Shown in pieces: positions 1 through 10,189 of a DNA stretch of 64,000 nucleotides. A program made the position numbers and the translations under genes. Numbering within the stretch: position 1 is the first letter of the stretch; every line of letters begins with the position of its first letter. This stretch comes from Camelus bactrianus. Its lineage: Eukaryota; Chordata; Mammalia; Artiodactyla; Camelidae. Below the pieces are notes generated by a model. That model had not been told where the DNA came from. It ran no database searches and saw only the letters and a list, made by a program, of their open reading frames with translations. Where the stretch lies: positions 13,720,001-13,784,000 of the forward strand of contig NC_133546.1 of NCBI RefSeq assembly GCF_048773025.1. The letters are read 5' to 3'.

Positions 1-390
1 CGGGCTGCTCTCTGCTTGTCCCTGTCGCCAGCAGCTGAGAACAGGCCTCAGCTTCTATCTTTGTTCCCATCCTGTGATCCAACACTGCGAACCACTCCCC
101 TTGGGAAATCTCTTCTCCTGAGGCTCCCCAGCTGGAACTTTTTCTCAGGCCACTGCATTTTGGTCTCCTGCAGAGTTCCTTTGGACTCGCCTTCAGTGTG
201 GCTGCCCCTCCCGGCCCAGGCCCAGGCCCTTTCTTCTTTTCTGGCCTCCTCTCACACTCCATCTCCGTCCAGAGTGACTCAGTCCACCCACAGCTGAAGT
301 AGCCTCTTAATGTCTGAATGTGTCCCTCTGCCCCGTCTCTTTCTGTGATCCAGGATGGATGATCCAGCTGCCGCTTTGAACATCGACAAG
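1..390. other. No gene or repeat recognised
   Basis: This stretch is moderately C- and T-rich. The open frame running through it on the plus strand resembles no protein I know and shows no splice-bounded exon pattern. I see no SINE, LINE or LTR signature before the Tigger1 terminus near 394. Confidence 0.5.
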
Positions 391-626
391 TATAGGCAGA
401 CCTCAGAAATATTGTGGGTTTGGTTCCAGATCGCAGCAATAAAGCCAGTATCACGGGGGTGGAGGGTGTAGCTCAGTGGTACAGCATGAGCTTAGCATGT
501 GCAAGATCCTGGGTTCAATCTCCGATATCTCTGTTAACCGAAAAAGAGACAGACATATCACAACAAAGCGAGTCTCACAAATCTTTTGGTTTCCCAGGGT
601 AGATCAAAGGTATGTTTACACTATAG
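391..626 (+). mobile_element. Tigger1 (pogo-type DNA transposon) 5' terminal fragment, split by a SINE
   Basis: The sequence from about 394 follows the Tigger1 terminus: aggcagacctcagaaatatt, then ggtttggttccaga and gcaataaag. It is interrupted near 454 and resumes near 561 with aaagcgagtctcaca, then tttggtttcccag and tatgtttacactata. Only the outer roughly 130 bp of the element is present, with no transposase region. The break is caused by SINE insertion, since tatcac occurs on both sides. A second, minus-strand Tigger1 remnant lies at 54.2-54.7 kb. Confidence 0.85.
455..554 (+). mobile_element. Camelid tRNA-derived SINE (vic-1 type)
   Basis: The body carries a pol III A box (tgtagctcagtggta) and a B box (gggttcaatctcc), as in the other eleven copies here. 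This copy is diverged and its tail is short. It sits inside Tigger1 with tatcac on both sides (449-454 and 556-561), so it is younger than that transposon. Confidence 0.88.
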
Positions 627-1120
627 GCAGCACTCAGAGAGTTGGAGAACTTATGTTTATTACTCCAGCAGGCCCAGAGGAGTTAACATTCCAAGCTCTG
701 GATCCTGTCTGCAGGTTTACATAGGCTTTTATAGGCTGCCAGTTTTACACTTTGCAATATCATATGCAAATAAAGTATAACAGAAGTTGACCAACCAGGA
801 ACAAGCGTTGTAGAAATAGACCAATCAGGAGTGAGAGAAATAACCAATCAGGAGTGAGCTCCATGTAAATGAAGTACTAAAAATGGACCAATCAGAAGTG
901 AGAGTAATAACCAATCGGGAGTGAAGGAAATAACCAATCAGAAGTGAGCTCAGGGAACCAATAGAACTTTAGGGGTAAGTAAGCCGTTTCAGAGGCAAAA
1001 AGTGAGATAGAGCCTCTGGGCCAGGGAACCGGATGGTGCCAACAAGACAGTAGCGGCCCTGCTTGGGGGTCCTGGTGGTCTTTTTATGGGGCTTCCTGCC
1101 TGTCTTCAAAGTGAGCTCAC
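627..1120 (-). mobile_element. LTR of an ERV1-like endogenous retrovirus (fossil, solo as seen)
   Basis: Read on the minus strand this has LTR promoter architecture. It starts near 1119 with tgagctcac, followed by a U3 containing repeated ATTGG (CCAAT-box) units between about 960 and 790. A TATA box (ctataaaag) lies near 735-727 and a poly(A) signal (aataaa) near 663-655. No internal retroviral region is seen on either side, so it is most simply a solo LTR. The class call rests on promoter layout and is inference. The boundary next to Tigger1 is uncertain. Confidence 0.65.
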
Positions 1121-1447
1121 CTCCCTTTTCTAAAAACTTACTCCTTCTCTTGTGTTTCCTATTTTTCTAGTTCATCAAGCCAGAAAGCTGCGAGCCAGCA
1201 AAATTACACCATCTGCTGCATCCACTCACCCAGTAGCCAAACTTGACGACACCCTGAAAGGTTTGATACTCACTCCCCTCCGTCCAGTTCACTGCTACAG
1301 ACCCTTGTCAGGTAGGCTCTTACAATCCTCCCTTGTTACAATGTCCGAATGGACATCTTCAGCACAGCCGTGCATGGTTTGACGTGTGTATGTTTGTGCA
1401 AGTTAACTTTAACCCACATTCTAGAAATGGTTAGTGGATGTTTAAAA
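1121..1447. other. No gene or repeat recognised
   Basis: Mixed-composition sequence between the LTR and the L1 3' end. Short open frames on the plus strand resemble nothing known to me. Confidence 0.5.
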
Positions 1448-1682
1448 GCAGAATGGTGGTTACCAGAGGTTGGAGGGGTGGAGAGAATGGGGAATTCTTG
1501 TTTAGTGGGGACAGAGTTTCAGTTTGGGGGGTTGAAAAAATTCTGAAAATGCATCATGGTGATGGTTGCACAACATTGTGAAGTACTTAATGCCTCCGAA
1601 TGGTTTAAAGATGGTTAAAATGGTCAGTTGTAGTTGTGTATCTTACCACAATTTTAAAACTGAAAAAAAAAAAAAAAAAAAA
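1448..1682 (+). mobile_element. L1 3' end (L1MA-type), 5'-truncated
   Basis: The L1 3' region is recognisable by gaatggtggttaccagagg, ggggacagagtttcagttt, gatggttgcacaacat and the final taccacaattttaaaac, followed by a poly(A) run at about 1663-1682. This is an older mammalian L1M-type tail and carries only 3' UTR. A related tail occurs at 33.2-33.5 kb. Confidence 0.85.
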
Positions 1683-2242
1683 GGCTAATCAGAAGTCCAC
1701 CCCAGAAGGCACTTCAAATATCTCAATTTGCACTAGAGGCTTTACTGATTAGAATAAGAGATGTTAAAGGTCATTTTCAACTGGTAACTAAGGTGATGGG
1801 GACATGTGGCTGTTGAAAAGAGTTACACAGGCATCTTCCTCTTGTGAGAGTGGGTGTAAGAACCAGGTGAATCTTTACACCCTCAGAATGGCTCCTTACG
1901 TCTAGAAATCCTAGCAATGTCCACTCTTCTCTCACAGTGACAGAAGGTTTTGTGAGGGAGGCCCGCTGTCATCCTGCCCTCAGAACACGGTCCCACGTGC
2001 CATGGATTAACTGTCAGGTGTCAGTCCCCAGAGTGCAGAGAACTGGGATTTCATGGTGCTGACACAACACATCGTGTGACTGGTTGCCTGCCTACTGGCT
2101 CCTAAACCTTTGTGCCTATTTTCAAGCTCTGGGGTGGCTGCTTTTGTGGTTAACACGCAATCTGAAGTGAGCTTGTAGGAGGAGACTGGTAATTCTTGGC
2201 TGCCTCTTGACTGTCATGTCATTTCTCTCTCAAAAGTCTTCC
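1683..2242. other. No gene or repeat recognised
   Basis: Roughly 560 bp of balanced composition with no clear repeat family, frame or tandem structure. Confidence 0.5.
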
Positions 2243-2312
2243 TTCCACTTTTCAACATCCCAAACTGAAACTCTGTCCCCACTAAACTAGAATTCCCCAT
2301 TGTCTCCGAGCC
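2243..2312 (-). mobile_element. Short L1 3' UTR fragment
   Basis: The plus strand contains ctgaaactctgtcccca followed by ctagaattccccatt. This is the reverse complement of the same 3' UTR segment seen at about 1490-1525. Only about 70 bp is alignable. Confidence 0.6.
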
Positions 2313-2459
2313 CTCCCAGGGCTGCCTGCCCCAGGCAGCCTGAGCTCTCCACTCAGGGATGAGCTGGTTTAGCAGTCTGGCATCTTCCAGTCAAATTAGG
2401 TAATTTGACTTTCAGTTCCATTCAGTTAATCATCAATAAAGGATTTTTTTAAATTCTTA

Positions 2460-2589
2460 AATTTTTTTTAATTTTTATTTTGGGGAGGTAATTAGTTTTA
2501 TTTATTCTTTTACTGGAGGTACTGAGGATTGAACCCAGGACCTCATGTATGCTAAGCATGCACTCTACCACTGAGCTATACCCTCCCCC
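2460..2589 (-). mobile_element. Camelid tRNA-derived SINE
   Basis: The minus strand begins near 2589 with aggGGGAGGGTATAGCTCAG and continues through a clear B box (plus-strand ggattgaaccca) to a tail rich in A and T. This is a full-length copy with a well-preserved head. Confidence 0.93.
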
Positions 2590-3645
2590 TAAGAAAGTAT
2601 TTTAAAAGCTGAAATAAATTATTAATATCTTCAAGGGGAGCTTATGTAACCTCAAAAGGAAAGAAAAGAAGGAAGGGCATCTAAGAGAACAGCAGAAACT
2701 AAAGGATGGTTTGCCAGGGACGCACTAAGCTGGAAAAATACAGAAAAGCTAATGGTCATACGGCCTCTTTTTAGGTTAAGTTCTGGAAAAAGCATTTCCT
2801 TCTAGAGTGTTCATTCACTTATGCTCCAACCTGAGGCTCTTCTTAGGAGCTTAGATAAAAGTGGAAATGTGAGTAAGCTACAGTTGCGGTTTTTAATTTA
2901 ATAACAGCAGGAAGATCCTGAATGGAATCTTGATGAAGTCAATACCAATATTCTTGCAGGGCTTGTGTTTGTAGCTGATTTCCAATGAAAAACTGAGGGA
3001 CTTTTTGCTGTAAAGCTGCACACGGGAACCAGAGGTGCCTTATCTGACGAACATCCCCCCCTGTGCTAAGTCAAGGCATCCTCACCTGATCCTCCAGAAG
3101 CACTACCTGTGGGCTGCAAGCTGACTTGCCAGTGATACAGAGAGGCGCCCAGCAGGTGCCCAGCTGGAGCGTCATCAGATTGCAGGGAGAGCCAGGCTCC
3201 TCGGTAAAGGAGGGTGGAGCGGGCACCAGGCAGGGGAAAAGCTCATTGAGAACAAGGGCAGGATGCAGGGAAAGAGCAAAAAATAAACCTGAACTCAGTC
3301 TCAATTACAGTTAAGTGGCAGCCACCGGAAAGCAACCTTAAAACAGAAGGCATCCACCTCATCTGCCAACGCCTGCAGGCTCTTCTGACCAAGCCCACTG
3401 TGTAGCTATTCTTAGTCACGATCTTCCCCAGACCAATCTGAACTGGAAGTTCAAAAGACTCCTCTATTGTCCCTTCCCCTTTTATTTCTTGATTTTTACC
3501 TTTCACTGTGCAGTCTGTGTTAGTGCATGTTCTGGACATGATAAAGTACAGCTAATTCATGCAAACAGAATCTTGAGAGGAAGCATTGCAATTAACAAGA
3601 TGACTAGCAGAAGGTAAATGGAGGTTACAACTGGCTTTGTTTTAG
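2590..3645. other. No gene or repeat recognised
   Basis: About 1 kb without a recognised element. Short frames of 62-98 codons on both strands between about 3070 and 3540 overlap each other and resemble no known protein, so I treat them as chance. The next L1 inserted at 3646. Confidence 0.5.
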
Positions 3646-4458
3646 AAAGTCTGGGTGGGCCGTCATTCAAAAATCCACAAATGACAAATGCTGGAGAGGC
3701 TGTGGAGAAAGGGGAACCCTCCTACACTGCTGGTGGGAATGCAGTTTGGTGCAGCCACTATGGAAAACAGTGTGGAGATTCCTCAAAAGACTAGGAATAG
3801 ACTTACCATATGACCCAGGAATCCCACTCCTGGGCTTGTATCCAGAAGGAAATCTACTTCAGGATGACACCTGCACCCCAATGTTCATAGCAGCACTATT
3901 TACAATAGCCAAAACATGGAAACAGCCTAAATGCCCATCAACAGGTGACTGGATAAAGAAGATGTGGTATATTTATACAATGGAATACTACTCAGCCATA
4001 AAAACCGACAACATAATGCCATTTGCAGCAACATGGATGCTCCTGGAGAATGTCATTCTAAGTGAAGTAAGCCAGAAAGAGAAAGAAAAATACCATATGA
4101 GATCGCTCATATGTGGAATCTAAAAAACAAAAACAAAAACAAACAAACAAACAAAAACAAAGTGTAAATAAAGGACACAAATAGACTCACAGACAGAGAA
4201 TACAGACTTGTGGTTACCAGGGGGGTGGAGGGTGGGAAGGGATAGACTGGGATTTCAAAATTGTAGAATAGACTACACTGTATAGCACAGGGAAATATAC
4301 ACAAAATGTTATGATAACTCACAGAGAAAAAAATGTGACAATGAGTGTGTATATGTCCATGAATAACTGAAAAATTGTGCTGAACACTGGAATTTGACAC
4401 AACATTGTAAAATGATTATAAATCAATAAAAAAATGTTAAAAAAAAAAAGTCTGGGTG
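3646..4458 (+). mobile_element. Young camelid L1, 5'-truncated, with target-site duplications
   Basis: The element runs from about 3658 to 4447, between direct repeats aaagtctgggtg (3646-3657) and aagtctgggtg (4448-4458). It holds the last part of ORF2. The frame 3746-4123 encodes 125 residues ending HMRSLICGI, with the conserved L1 ORF2 tail motifs [30 protein letters not shown] and TMEYYSAIK. It is followed by a 3' UTR with aacaacaaac-type A-rich sequence and a terminal A run. The open ORF2 tail and nearly exact target duplications make this the youngest-looking LINE in the window. It lacks the endonuclease and reverse-transcriptase domains. Confidence 0.95.
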
Positions 4459-4460
4459 CC

Positions 4461-4506
4461 TTTTTTTAAATTGAAATATAGTCAATTTACAATGTTGTGT
4501 CGAACT
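4461..4506 (-). mobile_element. Very short L1 3' end fragment
   Basis: Plus-strand tagtcaatttacaatgttgt is the reverse complement of the last bases of the camelid L1 3' UTR. It begins with a T run (4462-4467) that would be the poly(A) tail. It lies directly after the target duplication of the young L1. Confidence 0.65.
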
Positions 4507-5053
4507 CTTTTTCTTATGGAGTATTCTAGGTAACTGTGAGGTTTTTGGGGTTTGGGGTGTTTTTTTTTTTTTTTGGTCTCTTGAATTCAATCTGGATAAA
4601 GTTTTATTTTTTTCAAATGTATGGAATAACTGAGACTCACATCTAATAATGTGCAAGTCCTCGCTGTGTGGTTTCAATGATTTTCAATGCTCCCTTTGAA
4701 TGAGTGTGATTTCTAAATCAAAATGTTCTGAAACCAATAGGACTGTTTACCCTTAGGTAAATTAACTATGGCTCCGACGACTTTGTGCTTTCATTTGTGG
4801 AAGGGATTCATTATTCATCAGCAACGCTGGCAGGGTTGTATTGTTATAAAAGCAGTGATGTGAATTCACGAGATTTTCCGGGATCCTCCTTGTTGGATTG
4901 GGTAGGTCTCACTAGTCAGTTGCAGGACAAAAAAAGGAATTGCACGTGTGAGACGGGGCACTTGACTCTTGGGGGTTGGTGTCTATGTACAAAGAGTGTA
5001 GATTCTGTGGAAAGGCAAGGAGGTGTTAAACTGTGGCCAAGAACAGCCTTTGC
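4507..5053. other. No gene or repeat recognised
   Basis: A T run lies at 4560-4574. The rest has mixed composition. A 118-codon plus-strand frame (4785-5141) runs into the following SINE and resembles nothing known. Confidence 0.5.
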
Positions 5054-5054
5054 A

Positions 5055-5195
5055 GGGAGGAGGGGGTATATCTCAGTCGTAGAGTGTCTGCTTAGCATGC
5101 ATGAAGTCCTGGGTTCAATCCCCAGTAACTCCATTAAGTAAGTAAATAAATAAACCTAATTACCTCCCCACTCCACCTCCCCCCCCAAAAAACAC
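5055..5195 (+). mobile_element. Camelid tRNA-derived SINE
   Basis: A full-length copy: gggggtatatctcagtcgt head, gcttagcatgcatgaagtcc middle, gggttcaatccccag B box, and an (aaat)n tail ending cctaattacctcccc plus a C-rich, A-rich end. Confidence 0.95.
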
Positions 5196-5204
5196 ACCCT
5201 TCAC

Positions 5205-5345
5205 TGTCAGACAGACCTTGGAGGAACTACTTCCTGTCTCTAAGTCTTCATTTTCTATTTTCTCATCTGTGAAGTGGGATATAATTCACTCAGTTCACAC
5301 AAGACTGTTAAAAGGATTCCATGAGATGAAAGATGCAAGGCCCAA
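5205..5345 (+). mobile_element. MIR (ancient tRNA-derived SINE)
   Basis: The MIR core and 3' part are visible as acttcctgtctctaagtctt, ctcatctgtgaagtggg and an alignable following segment. It is heavily diverged, as expected for this old mammalian family. Confidence 0.7.
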
Positions 5346-5359
5346 TAAGTAAAATGTCA

Positions 5360-5545
5360 CTGCTCTAGTGTCAGCTCTAGCATCTACTGACTCTGGAAGG
5401 TTGGGCAAGGCTGCGAAAACCTGGCTCCTCGTTTGTAAATGGGGCTGTTAATCTCTGCTTCTAGGGTGACTGTGAGAATGGCTGGACAGAAGAGAGTATG
5501 TGCGGAGTGCCTGACACATAGAATGTAGTCAGTCAGTCTTGATGC
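5360..5545 (+). mobile_element. MIR, second copy in tandem orientation
   Basis: MIR-like order is kept: a tctactgactctgg segment, ggttgggcaag, gtttgtaaatggggctg, then gtgcctgacacatagaatg at the 3' end. It lies just downstream of another MIR on the same strand, but the two are separate insertions rather than a duplication. Confidence 0.7.
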
Positions 5546-5739
5546 CTCCTTCCCACCCCTGACCCCTTCGTGGACACAGAAATGGATGGAAATCTGCCCA
5601 CTAATTGTTTAGATTCATCTTGAATAGGTTGCCACTGTATTTGGAGCCCCATAGAAGGACTGGCAATGGAATAATTGAAAACATCATGTTCAAATTCCCT
5701 AATAATGTGTTTTGGTCCTGTCTATGAGGTTAGAACATC

Positions 5740-7090
5740 ATTTACACTTACTCATTCATTCCTCCCTCAAACTCTAACAGTCTATTCCCAGGTCTTGGTT
5801 AAACACTGGAAATATCATTATAAGCAACAACTTCTGCCTTCTGGGAGTTTACATCCTGTGGGGAGACTGCAGTATGAGCAGAGGATTACGATACAAATAG
5901 ATGGAAATGGGGCTGGGATCCCACCGGTTTCTGAGGAAGGGCTGGGAAGGGGGAGGTCTGGGAATGTGAGCCTGAGCAGGTTACAGGCTGGATCCAAAAT
6001 GGTGAAAGGATGAAAGGTGAGTCATGGACAGCCACATGGACATGAGGGGGAAGAGAATGTGAAAGGTGACCACAAAGGGACAAGCGTGTACAGCGCTTGG
6101 TGTGTCTGGGGGCTTTGGGCAGATTGGCAGGACTGGAGCACATAGTGTATGTTCCGGGGGTGGTGGGGGGGGGGGTGAGGGCTGAATATCGTGTTATAGG
6201 CGTGGTCCCCAGAAGCAAGTCAGGGTCAGATCATAATGGATCTTGTAAGAGTTAGGACATTTTCAGATGGCCTTTGGGGAGTCATTGAAGAGTTTCTGGT
6301 TTCTTGCATCTCTAAAATTTATTAACATATATATTCCATTAATTAAATTTGGAATCATATAGGATTTTTATTATATTTATTTAATTTTATTTTAAAAAAT
6401 TACCATATCAAAAATTGACCTTTTGAGGGATATATAGTGCTATGGATTTCAACACATGTGGAGTTTCATGTAACTAGCACCACTATCGAGATACAGAACG
6501 GTCCTATTACACACCCTTGAATTCCCTTCTGTTGCCCCTTCGTAGGCATACCCTTCCCCCACCCCAACCACCAGCAACTACTGATCTGTTCTCCATCACT
6601 ATAACTTTGTCTTTTTGAGAAGGCCATATAAATGGAATCATATAGGATAGAAACTTTGGAGACCTGTTTCTGTTATTTAGCCCAGTGCCTTTGAGATTCC
6701 TCCAAGCTGTAGTATATATCAGTACTTTTTCCTGTTTATCACTGGGTAGTGTTCTGTTGTATGCACATAGAACAGTTTGTTTATTCATCCCTCATAGAAG
6801 GACATTTCATTGAAGAGTTTTTAGCTCTCAGAAGAAGAGATGGGAAGAGGGCTTGACTGTGGAGAGGGAACAATTTCAGGAAACTAAGACAGTGACCATG
6901 AGGCCACAATAGAAGGGGACAGATAGATTTCCAGAAGGGAGCATGGACAGGGCATGAATGACTAGTTGGATATGAGCTGGAGGGAGAAAAAAAAAGTCTA
7001 GGATGAAGCTCAGGTTTCTGGTTTGGATGACAAATGAGATGACAAACTAGAGAATTCAGAAAGAGGAGCATGATGCAAATCATGTCAGTG
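5740..7090 (-). mobile_element. L2 LINE 3' half, split by an L1
   Basis: On the minus strand the order matches the mammalian L2 3' region. Plus-strand landmarks are gagtttacatcctgtgggga near 5845, a drift through gatcttgtaagagttaggac at about 6239, then gtcattgaagagtttctgg. After the L1 insert it resumes with attgaagagtttttagctc and continues to about 7090. It is strongly diverged and non-coding. Confidence 0.7.
6282..6821 (-). mobile_element. L1M 3' end inserted in L2, with 14-bp target duplication
   Basis: The direct repeat tcattgaagagttt occurs at 6282-6295 and 6808-6821 and brackets about 510 bp. The insert is an L1 tail on the minus strand, recognisable on the plus strand by accaccagcaactactgatc, atataaatggaatcatatag and tttgtttattcatccctcat. 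The phrase ggaatcatatagga is present twice, near 6350 and 6635, so the 3' part may be internally rearranged. Confidence 0.82.
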
Positions 7091-7179
7091 GCCCAGATTT
7101 GACCTCACTAAGAAAGCCCTTCATGGAAGGATGAAATTTTGTGCATTGGCACATAGCAGAGGCTTAGTAAAGGGCAGAT

Positions 7180-7425
7180 AATTGGGAACTTAATGTGTCC
7201 CAGGTACTGGTCTAGAGCTGTAGGCACAAAGATGAAAATAGCACAGTCACTGACCCTAAAGAGACAGATCTGTAAGGGGATCATTTTAATACAACTGCAG
7301 GAGGTGCAAAACTGGAGAGATGTACTGGGCATTTCCAAAGTATGAAGGAAGAGCCCTGAGCTCAGCCCAGGCTGTCAGAGATGGCTTCCTGGAGGAGGAA
7401 GTGGCTTAAGGTTTGATGCAAAATC
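7180..7425 (-). mobile_element. L2/CR1-clade LINE fragment
   Basis: The pattern gtcccaggtactggtctag, cactgaccctaaagagac and gatggcttcctggaggagg is typical of an old L2/CR1-type LINE read on the minus strand. Subfamily cannot be decided by eye. Confidence 0.5.
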
Positions 7426-7761
7426 TTTCCTTTGAGAAAAACTCTGTCTTCCAGATGGAACCACTTACTTTGCAACTGTTAACTGCAAGGGACAACAGTT
7501 GAGCTCTGGCGTCAGGAGCCTGCTAGTATGCAGTACACAACCAGTTTGTGCAAAGCTAAGGATGCTGAGAAAGTTTGCCTGGAGGATGGGGTAAAAACCC
7601 ACCATGTGGGACAAGGGATCGCTGAGTTATCCAGTTTGGGAACGCTAACTAAGCAACTAGAATCACGCAGGAGCCTTTAAAAAATGCAGGTAACCGAGCT
7701 GTGCCACAGACCAAAATCATAGACTCTCTAAACATGAGCTATGTAAAAACAAAAAAAGGTG
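7426..7761. other. Unassigned, with a possible MER5-like stretch at 7630-7735
   Basis: No gene is seen. Between 7630 and 7735 the string gaatcacgcaggagccttt followed by an A run and ccagaccaaaatcatagac faintly resembles MER5-type hAT elements. I do not consider it established. Confidence 0.35.
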
Positions 7762-7912
7762 AAGGAGGGTGTAGTTCAGTGGTCGACTGTGTGCTTAGCA
7801 TGCATGAGGTCCTGGGTTCAATCCCCCGTACTACCATTAATACATGAATGAATGAATGAATGAATGAATAAATAAATCTAATTATCTTATCCTCCAATAA
7901 ACAAACAAAAGG
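7762..7912 (+). mobile_element. Camelid tRNA-derived SINE with a TGAA-expanded tail
   Basis: Head ggagggtgtagttcagtgg, B box gggttcaatccccc, and a tail in which the usual AAAT units are replaced by a (TGAA) run at about 7845-7870. A-rich flanks aaaacaaaaaaag and aaacaaacaaaag could be the target duplication. Confidence 0.93.
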
Positions 7913-8307
7913 AAAAAAGAGAAAATGGTAATGGTTAACCTTTTAAATTTTAAAATTAAAATTAAAAAACCACAGAAAACGACTTTGTAGATGATTCTAA
8001 TGAAAAGTTGGGTGGTAAGACTAAACTGGCTGGATAGTTTGGCCGGATCCTGGGGATACTGAAAGTTACCTACCCCGATTTTTGCCACAGACATAGTCTA
8101 AATCTTCATCCTCAAAAATGCTGGCCCATCAGTCATGAGGGAAATGGAACATGTGAATGATTCAGTCCCTCCCATCCTTATTCTTGAAAATCCAACTCCA
8201 AGAACAGGCTTCTCTGACTAGGGGTTAGTTGTCCTTATTTATAGTCAAATAACCCCACTGTACCCAATAAAAACACGTGGACAAGTTCAATGCATGGGTT
8301 TTATAGA
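7913..8307. other. No gene or repeat recognised
   Basis: An A-rich start follows the SINE, then mixed sequence. Nothing identifiable. Confidence 0.5.
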
Positions 8308-8500
8308 AAAGCAATAGTAGCTCTAATTTCTTGAGTTCTTACTATGTCCCAATTTTGCATATACATAAACATTTCTCATTTTCTGACAACTCAGCGAGGT
8401 AATTGTGAAATAGGCCTATTGTTACTTGTTCAAGTTTGTGCATCTCCCAGTGGCTGAGCCGTCAGATTCCAAATCTCATTCTTTCCATTATATCAAATAA
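8308..8500 (-). mobile_element. MIR
   Basis: On the plus strand ttcttgagttcttactatgt, then caactcagcgaggtaattgtgaaa, and later cagtggctgagccgtcagatt give the MIR order in reverse orientation. Confidence 0.65.
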
Positions 8501-9374
8501 ACGACCTTGAAAGATTTATAATGAGGACAAGAGTGACCAGTCAGAAAAATGCCAAGGGAACCAGGAAGGAGAAGGAATATGACAATTAAGTGCGTAATCA
8601 ATCGGGTAGAGGAGATAATGAAAACCACACAAACGAAGGAAGAAAGAATGAATAGAATTCAGGGCAAGCACCTATTAGCAAAGGAGACTGAAAAGTCTGA
8701 GGGAATCTTTTGTGAAAAATAATGAAATAGGCCCAGCATTTCCTGACCCGTGTTTTATGTGTGTGCAAGGCTGGTGTTTATAGTTATTCCTGAACACTTC
8801 TTAACCCTACCCCACTTCCCGGGTTTTTTGACCTCAGGAAAATAGTTCTAAAGAAACTGTTTCTGTTGTCTCCAGCTGTCCCAGTTGTCCATCAAATCCA
8901 GCCTTTGTTTCTCTTGCAGCATCTCAGCCTCTGGGTTCGGCTTCATCTTGGCCTCGAATTGTCTAAGCGGCTGAGGGCTGACAGCTGAATCCAAGTCCCA
9001 GAGACTCAGGCCTTGACCTTAATAACACACATCAAGTAATTCACATAAGAAGAGATGGAAGAAAGAGAAGCACAGAAGAGGGCAAAGGATCATCAAAGGA
9101 GGAATAAAGGGACTAAGAGCCGAGCAAGCTGACCAAAGATATCTGGATTAATAACATGGCCAAGAGATTGCTTTACAACAAGCTGTGAAGGGTCATGGTA
9201 AGGAGAGTTCACAGCTACTTTTTTTTTTTTTTTCTCAACAAAGGCCAAAACAAAGGAGCTAAATATAGTCTGGAATTTAGGTTAGATGTAAAGAACTTTC
9301 AGGGAGTAAGATGGGTTTTAATAAAAGAAAAGATTATAAACAAGGCTATAAAACTCACCCTTCCTGGATAATAT
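8501..9374. other. No gene or repeat recognised
   Basis: About 870 bp without a recognised element, except for a T run near 9220-9233 that may be the only trace of a minus-strand retroposon tail. Confidence 0.45.
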
Positions 9375-9630
9375 TGAGGGGTAATTATTATTCTCAAGCA
9401 CCAACAATATGCATGGCAGAATGCTGGACACTTCAAATATATTCATTACTTCTTTTAATCTTTTTAGGAACTCCCAAGGTAAATATTATTACCCACATTT
9501 TACAGAAAAATAAACTGAGGCTCAGTTGTGTGAAGGGGTTTTCCAGGGACACAGGTAGTGAATGGAATGGCTGGGTTTAGACCAAGTTCTTTTTGACCCT
9601 AAAATTGATGCTCTTGCCACCATATCAGCA
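9375..9630 (-). mobile_element. MIR, nearly full length
   Basis: The reverse-orientation MIR series is clear: caccaacaatatgcatgg, ttattacccacattttacag, aactgaggctcagttg, gacacaggtagtgaatgg and a final ttgatgctcttgccaccat. Confidence 0.8.
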
Positions 9631-9835
9631 GGAACCATGATCTTGAATTGATTCAGACTAGGTGATGACCAAATCAAGTCAGGTGGGTGCCAACCCTGCC
9701 TTATCTTAGCAACTGGGTGGAGGAAAAGGGAAAGAAGGAAAGAAAAGCTGACTGACCTTGTGTGGGATGAGTTTCATGATAATTGCCCCCAGCACAAAGC
9801 CAAGGAAAACCTTTAGGGTAAATCCTTTTGGATGG

Positions 9836-9968
9836 GGAGGGGAGGGTACAACTCAGTGGTAGAGTGCATACTATGGTCCTGGGTTCAACTCCCTACTACC
9901 ATTAAATAAAAATAAACCTAATTGCCTCCCCCACCAAAATAAACAAATAAACAAACAAATAAATAAAT
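9836..9968 (+). mobile_element. Camelid tRNA-derived SINE with an internal deletion
   Basis: Head gggtacaactcagtggtag and B box gggttcaactccc are present, but the segment between the boxes reads gtgcatactatggtcctgg. About 15 bases of the usual gcttagcatgcatgagg are missing. The tail is a long AAAT/AAAC run. Confidence 0.92.
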
Positions 9969-10189
9969 CGCTGATAGGAGCACTGCCTTGTATGCTTTAT
10001 ACACACTGTCCTGAGCACTGTTTTCTGGATTGTCCCAGGCCACGTGGACAGCATTGAGCAGAGGGAACAAATCTTCCACCCAGGTTCCAAATGTAAAAAA
10101 AAAAGAATATCAGCCAAAAAGGCAGAGAAAGGGCCTCTGAAAATGCTCTTCTCCATAAAAATAATGAGAAAACTGGCCTATGTTCTAGT

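Noticed and set aside
455-554. tRNA-Ala gene.
   Set aside because: A- and B-box-like words are present, but the sequence does not fold into a cloverleaf and is followed by a SINE tail. All twelve copies are SINEs.
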